Source: JBEKTY01 sp049515555
GTDB lineage: Bacteria; Planctomycetota; Planctomycetia; Pirellulales; Thermoguttaceae
Assembly (NCBI GenBank): GCA_049515555.1
Contig: JBEKTY010000275.1
Span: forward strand, 1 to 7,388
DNA: 7,388 nt
Direction: 5' to 3'
Made by a program: the position numbers and the translations under genes. The stretch's first letter is position 1, and each line of letters begins with the position of its first letter. The notes below the pieces were generated by a model. That model made no database searches, was not told the DNA's origin, and saw only the letters and a list, made by a program, of their open reading frames with translations. Of the stretch, positions 4,161 to 7,388 are shown piece by piece.

Positions 4161-7025
4161 TTACTTCAGCCCTTCCAGCATGCGCGCCGCATCCTGGGCC
4201 TTCGTATCATCGGGGTACTTGGTCACGACGGTCTGAAACGCATCCACGGCCTTCTGCTGCCGGCCCAACGACAGGAAACAGCGGGCGATCTCGAACTGGG
4301 CCAGGGCCTGCCAGTGCTTGTAGGGATAGCCCGCAGTGACGAACACGTACTGCTCGATCGCATCTTCGAACTTGCGATCGGCGAAGGCCAGCTCGCCCAG
4401 CATGAAGCGGGCCTTGGCCGCCGTCTCCGATTCGGTGGCCTTGACGATCTGCTCGTAGGCCGCCCGGGCTTCGGCCGCCCGCCCCAGGTTCTGCAAGGCC
4501 ACGGCCATGCCGTAGCGGGCCTCGTGGAGCTGCTCGAACTTCGGAAAATCCCGAAGCAGCGTCTCGTAGAACTTCTGGCTTTCGGGCCACTTCTTCTGAT
4601 TGGCCGCCGAGACGCCGGCCCGATACAGGGCCTGGGCACGGTACTTGGCCGTGCTGTCGGCGGCCGCCTGGGTGAAAAGCGGCAGCGCCTCGTCGAACTT
4701 GTTCTGGCCGAAAAGGCACTCCGCGGTCAGGAACCTGGCCGCCCCGGCCAGGCTCCCGCTGGGATGTTCGCCGAGCTGCGATTGAAGGGTCGCGGCCGCC
4801 TGGCTGAATTGCTTCCGGCGGAACTGCATGTCGGCCAGCTTGTATTGCAGCTTCTCGCGCAGGTCGGCATCCTTGGCCTTGGCCAGGCCCGCCGAATAGG
4901 CGTCGGCGGCGCGGGCCACGGCGGCCGCCTTCTGATCGTCGGCCGTCGCCCGCTCGGCCGCCGCCTCGTACCGCCGGCCCACGTGGAACCAGCCCTCGGC
5001 GGCCAGCGGGCTCCCGGGATACTTCTCGGCCAGCGTGCCGAAGGCCTTCACCGCATCGTCGGCCCGGTTCTCCTCGAGCAAGGCGTGGCCCAGCTCATAG
5101 TAGGCCCGATCCGCCGCGGCGTAGTCCGGCTTCTGCGCGACCAACTTCGCCAGACCCGCGCCGGCCTCGTCGAACTGCTTCATGGCGATGCGGCACAGAA
5201 CCAGCGTATAGCGTGCGTCGGCCGCCTCGTCGGCCGAAGGCTGACCGCTCAGGAAGCCCTCGAGCTCCTTGGCCGCGGCCTCGAGCTGCTTCTGCCGCTG
5301 AAGGACCAGCCCGCGGAGATAGCGGGCCCGAGCAGCCAAAGCCGTGTCGGGCTTGGCGGCCAATAGCTCGTCCAGCGCAGAACTCGCCCCTTTGTCGTCC
5401 TCCTTGGCGAAACACGTGGCCGCCAGCCCGTAGCGCGCCCGGGCGGCCAGCTCGGCCGGGGGCGACGCCGCCAGACATTGCTTGAAACACGCCAGCGCCT
5501 CCTCGTGCTTCTTCTGCCGGGCGGCCATCTCGCCCAGCTTGTATTGCGCCTGGGCGGCGTAGCTCGTCTTCGCGAAACGATCGGCCACCTGGCGGTACCA
5601 GAATTCCGCCTTCGCTCCGTCGCCGCCCGTCGGCGCCAGGCAGCTCTCGGCAGCCAGGCACAACATGGCGGGCGTCAGCTCGTGATTGGCCAGCCGGGCG
5701 TTGCCCAGAAACGACTCGGCATCCCGGCGGGCGGCCGCATAATCCTTGTCGCTGAAGGCGGCCGAAGCGGCCATGTACAACGCCTGGGCCGTCAACGGGT
5801 GATCGGCGTGCTGCGCGGCGAATTTCTCGTACAACGGCAGGGCCTCCTTGCGCCGGCCGGGCAAATCGTAGAGCGCGTCGGCGCGGATCAGCTCCAGGTG
5901 CGCCGCTGCATCGCCCGGCGGGCCCAGCTTGAGCCCGCTCTCGGCCGCCGCCAGGGCTTCCTGCGGCTTGGACAACTTCAGCAGGGTCTGCGCCAGCCAA
6001 TACACGGCCTCCGCGGCCTCCCGGCCTTGCGCCTTGGCCAACGGCTCGAGGAGTTTCTGGGCCTCGGCCAGCTTGCCGCTCGTGAAGCAGCACCGGCCGG
6101 CCGCCAACTCCGCTTCCGACTTGTACGGGCTGTTGGGGAATCGCCGCGGCAGATCGGCCAGCACCTCGGCCGCTCCCGCCGGATTGCCCATCTGCAGCCG
6201 GCACTGCCCTTGGCGGAGCAGGGCCAGATCGGCGCTGGCGAAGTTGGCCGTAGCCGCAGCCGCAGCCAGCAACGGCTCCGCCTCGACGAACTTCTTCTGC
6301 TTCACGAGCGACAGCCCCAACCGCAGCCGCACTTCGGTCGCCAGATCGCCGCCGGCCGCCGTGGGGCTGGCGAGGAATTTCTGGAAGGAGGCGATGGCCT
6401 CGCTGTCCTGGCCGGCTTCCTGCTGGGCGGTTCCCAGGGCATAGCACGCCTCGGGCGCCCAGGTGCTAGCGGGGAAACTGCCGAGGAGCTTCTTATAGGC
6501 TTCCATGGCGCCCTGGGCATCGGCAGCCGAGAGGAGCGCCTCGCCTTGATAGTAGAGAGCGGCCGCCATGTGTTGACCTTGCGGATACTTGCCGGCCAAG
6601 GCGGCCAGTTCTGCCGCGGCGGCCTTGAAATCCTCCGCCTTCTTCGATTCCACGGCCGCCTGGTAGCGGGCGATGCCCAAGTTGTATTGGGCCGACTCGG
6701 CGTTGGCGAAAGCCGGGTACTTGCCCAACAGCGTCTGGAAGGCCTGTGTCGCCTCGGCGTACTTCTTGCCGTGCAGGTGGCAGATGCCAAGATAGTAATA
6801 GGCGCGATCCAGATGGGCGTCGCTTGTGTACTGGCGCACGAAGGCCATCCACTTCTCGGCCGCCCGGTCATAGAGGCCGGAATTCTGCAGCGCCGCTGCC
6901 GCGTTGTAATCGCGCAGAGCCGCACGCTCCTGGGCATCGTCGGCCGCCGGCGCGCGGTTCGCCGTCACGCTCGCTAAGGCGATCCCCAAACACAGTCCGA
7001 AGATACCGGGTCGGCAGGAAGGCAT
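4161..7025 (-). CDS. Secreted long tetratricopeptide-repeat (TPR) protein
   Basis: The product has 954 residues. Residues 1 to about 28 form a signal peptide (basic start, core GIFGLCLGIALASV, probable cleavage near APA-AD). There is no lipobox, so it should be a soluble or peripheral extracytoplasmic protein. From about residue 36 to the end it consists of roughly two dozen TPR-like helical hairpins of 33-38 residues. Typical ones are AYYYLGICHLHGKKYAEA (75-92), AQYKLGEMAARQKKHEEA (493-510) and ARYGMAVALQNLGRAAEA (836-853). Many units end in KYP or similar turns, as in CpoB/YbgF and BamD-type repeats. No catalytic domain is visible, so it is probably a scaffold. The start is supported by AGGAG 6 bases upstream and a promoter just beyond. 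It is first in the set with ExbB, ExbD and the toroid protein. CpoB/YbgF in Tol-Pal operons is a natural comparison, but this protein is several times longer and lacks an evident trimerisation domain. Confidence 0.92.
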   Translation of the reverse strand: MPSCRPGIFGLCLGIALASVTANRAPAADDAQERAALRDYNAAAALQNSGLYDRAAEKWMAFVRQYTSDAHLDRAYYYLGICHLHGKKYAEATQAFQTLLGKYPAFANAESAQYNLGIARYQAAVESKKAEDFKAAAAELAALAGKYPQGQHMAAALYYQGEALLSAADAQGAMEAYKKLLGSFPASTWAPEACYALGTAQQEAGQDSEAIASFQKFLASPTAAGGDLATEVRLRLGLSLVKQKKFVEAEPLLAAAAATANFASADLALLRQGQCRLQMGNPAGAAEVLADLPRRFPNSPYKSEAELAAGRCCFTSGKLAEAQKLLEPLAKAQGREAAEAVYWLAQTLLKLSKPQEALAAAESGLKLGPPGDAAAHLELIRADALYDLPGRRKEALPLYEKFAAQHADHPLTAQALYMAASAAFSDKDYAAARRDAESFLGNARLANHELTPAMLCLAAESCLAPTGGDGAKAEFWYRQVADRFAKTSYAAQAQYKLGEMAARQKKHEEALACFKQCLAASPPAELAARARYGLAATCFAKEDDKGASSALDELLAAKPDTALAARARYLRGLVLQRQKQLEAAAKELEGFLSGQPSADEAADARYTLVLCRIAMKQFDEAGAGLAKLVAQKPDYAAADRAYYELGHALLEENRADDAVKAFGTLAEKYPGSPLAAEGWFHVGRRYEAAAERATADDQKAAAVARAADAYSAGLAKAKDADLREKLQYKLADMQFRRKQFSQAAATLQSQLGEHPSGSLAGAARFLTAECLFGQNKFDEALPLFTQAAADSTAKYRAQALYRAGVSAANQKKWPESQKFYETLLRDFPKFEQLHEARYGMAVALQNLGRAAEARAAYEQIVKATESETAAKARFMLGELAFADRKFEDAIEQYVFVTAGYPYKHWQALAQFEIARCFLSLGRQQKAVDAFQTVVTKYPDDTKAQDAARMLEGLK

Positions 7026-7031
7026 GGCAGG

Positions 7032-7036
7032 CTCCT
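7032..7036 (-). promoter_or_regulatory. Ribosome binding site of the TPR gene
   Basis: Minus-strand AGGAG lies 6 bases before the ATG at 7025, which begins a good signal peptide. The two signs agree on the start. Confidence 0.85.
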
Positions 7037-7055
7037 GGCGGGCAGGACTGGCAAA

Positions 7056-7084
7056 ATTCTAATGTTTGGCGCGCGGCTTTGCAA
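7056..7084 (-). promoter_or_regulatory. Probable sigma70-type promoter of the TPR-ExbB-ExbD-toroid unit
   Basis: On the minus strand, TTGCAA (7079-7084) and TAGAAT (7056-7061) are 17 bases apart, matching the -35 and -10 consensus at 4 and 5 of 6 positions. They lie in a clear AT-rich island of otherwise GC-rich DNA. Transcription would start near 7049, giving a leader of about 24 bases with the ribosome binding site inside it. No operator or riboswitch is evident. The call rests on sequence only. Confidence 0.5.
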
Positions 7085-7100
7085 CTATCCCCGCCGCGTG

Positions 7101-7139
7101 CCCACCCCGCAGGGTGGGTCGAGCGCGACGAGCCCCACC
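7101..7139. repeat. Palindromic GGTGGG/CCCACC repeat
   Basis: CCCACCC (7101-7107) pairs with GGGTGGG (7112-7118) across a 4-base loop. The latter can pair instead with CCCACC (7134-7139) across GTCGAGCGCGACGAG-like sequence. The two hairpins exclude each other. It resembles the GGTGGGTCGAGC...GCCCCACC units seen between genes in planctomycetes and some other phyla, from memory. It lies upstream of the TPR promoter. Confidence 0.6.
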
Positions 7140-7143
7140 AGAA

Positions 7144-7164
7144 GTGGCGAGTGGCGAGTGGCGA
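7144..7164. repeat. Three exact tandem copies of GTGGCGA
   Basis: A 7-base unit, GTGGCGA, is repeated three times without change. It lies in the non-coding gap upstream of the TPR gene and probably belongs to a dispersed repeat. A simple 7-base array is prone to slippage. Confidence 0.8.
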
Positions 7165-7183
7165 GGGATCCCAATGTTGTGGC

Positions 7184-7268
7184 CGGTCTCCGACCGAGCC
7201 ACACCACCAATTTGAAGGTCTCCCGAGCGCCGGAGACCTTCGGTCTCACCCGCGGCGGGGTCCGGAGA
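7184..7268. repeat. Cluster of GGTCTCC/GGAGACC inverted repeats
   Basis: GAAGGTCTCC (7214-7223) and GGAGACCTTC (7232-7241) form a perfect 10-base-pair hairpin with an 8-base loop. A smaller hairpin, CGGTC/GACCG, lies at 7184-7196. Further GGTCTC and GGAGAC units stand at 7242-7247 and 7263-7268. The whole gap from 7085 to about 7270 is thus repeat-derived, with no gene visible. Read on the minus strand, the large hairpin could end transcription from a gene to the right, but there is no U-tract. Confidence 0.65.
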
Positions 7269-7290
7269 CTACTGCTGTGAAGATCTTTGG

Positions 7291-7388
7291 TCATGGGGCT
7301 CTGGCTTTCTGCCCTGCTTGGCGGCGGAATTCGGGGTGCAGGATGCGGTAGACGGAGTTGTGGCTACGGGTACGTTTTGGGGGAGTCT
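7291..7388 (-). CDS. Possible 3' end of an unidentified gene at the right edge
   Basis: On the minus strand, the frame beginning at base 7386 is open to a TGA at 7291-7293. Its peptide includes RSHNSVYRILHPEFRR and ends GQKARAP. Third positions in the middle of the stretch are almost all C or G, as in the real genes here. Another minus frame and a plus-strand frame (ATG at 7293) are also open to the edge, so the choice is uncertain. I do not recognise the product. It would run in the same direction as the TPR gene but is separated from it by about 265 bases of repeats. Confidence 0.25.
   Translation of the reverse strand, partial: TPPKRTRSHNSVYRILHPEFRRQAGQKARAP

Noticed and set aside
4044..6977. 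Long plus-strand open frames opposite the TPR gene (440 and 499 codons)
   Set aside because: They are shadows of a GC-rich, Ala-heavy gene. The peptides are rich in Gly, Arg, Leu and Gln with no domain, whereas the minus strand gives regular TPR units, a signal peptide and a ribosome binding site.

Overview
The window looks like chromosome of a planctomycete, probably of the Pirellulales type. That is an inference from the high GC content, the gene set (very long TPR protein, ExbB/TolQ, ExbD/TolR, membrane-anchored squalene-cyclase-like protein) and several short palindromic repeat families in the gaps. The 'HPNPLPEGEG'-type repeat is one I associate with this phylum. No database search was possible.

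Layout, right to left, because the main genes lie on the minus strand. 7026-7388 is a repeat-rich gap with a plausible sigma70-type promoter (7056-7084) and perhaps the end of another minus-strand gene at the right edge. 7025-4161 encodes a 954-residue secreted protein made almost wholly of TPR-like helical repeats. 4160-3983 is a short gap filled by a repeat element that ends 3 bases before the next ribosome binding site. 3982-3050 encodes an ExbB/TolQ-family channel subunit with a signal-peptide-like N-terminus. 3039-2617 encodes ExbD/TolR. 2616-2520 holds three REP-like hairpins. 2519-261 encodes a 752-residue protein with two N-terminal membrane segments, a linker of about 275 residues rich in Ala, Pro and Gly, and a C-terminal alpha/alpha-toroid (prenyltransferase/squalene-oxidase repeat) domain. 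A second copy of the repeat element (121-226) follows. The 3' end of a convergent plus-strand gene occupies bases 3-104.

The four complete genes look like one transcription unit. ExbB and ExbD should form a proton-driven inner-membrane motor. The TPR protein recalls CpoB/YbgF of Tol-Pal systems. No TonB or TolA is present, but the toroid protein has their general plan: membrane anchor with a His inside a transmembrane helix, long flexible linker, globular C-terminal domain. The main hypothesis is therefore a Tol/Ton-like envelope machine in which a squalene-cyclase-fold protein is the energy-transducing arm. The fold and family calls are well supported; the joint function is inference.
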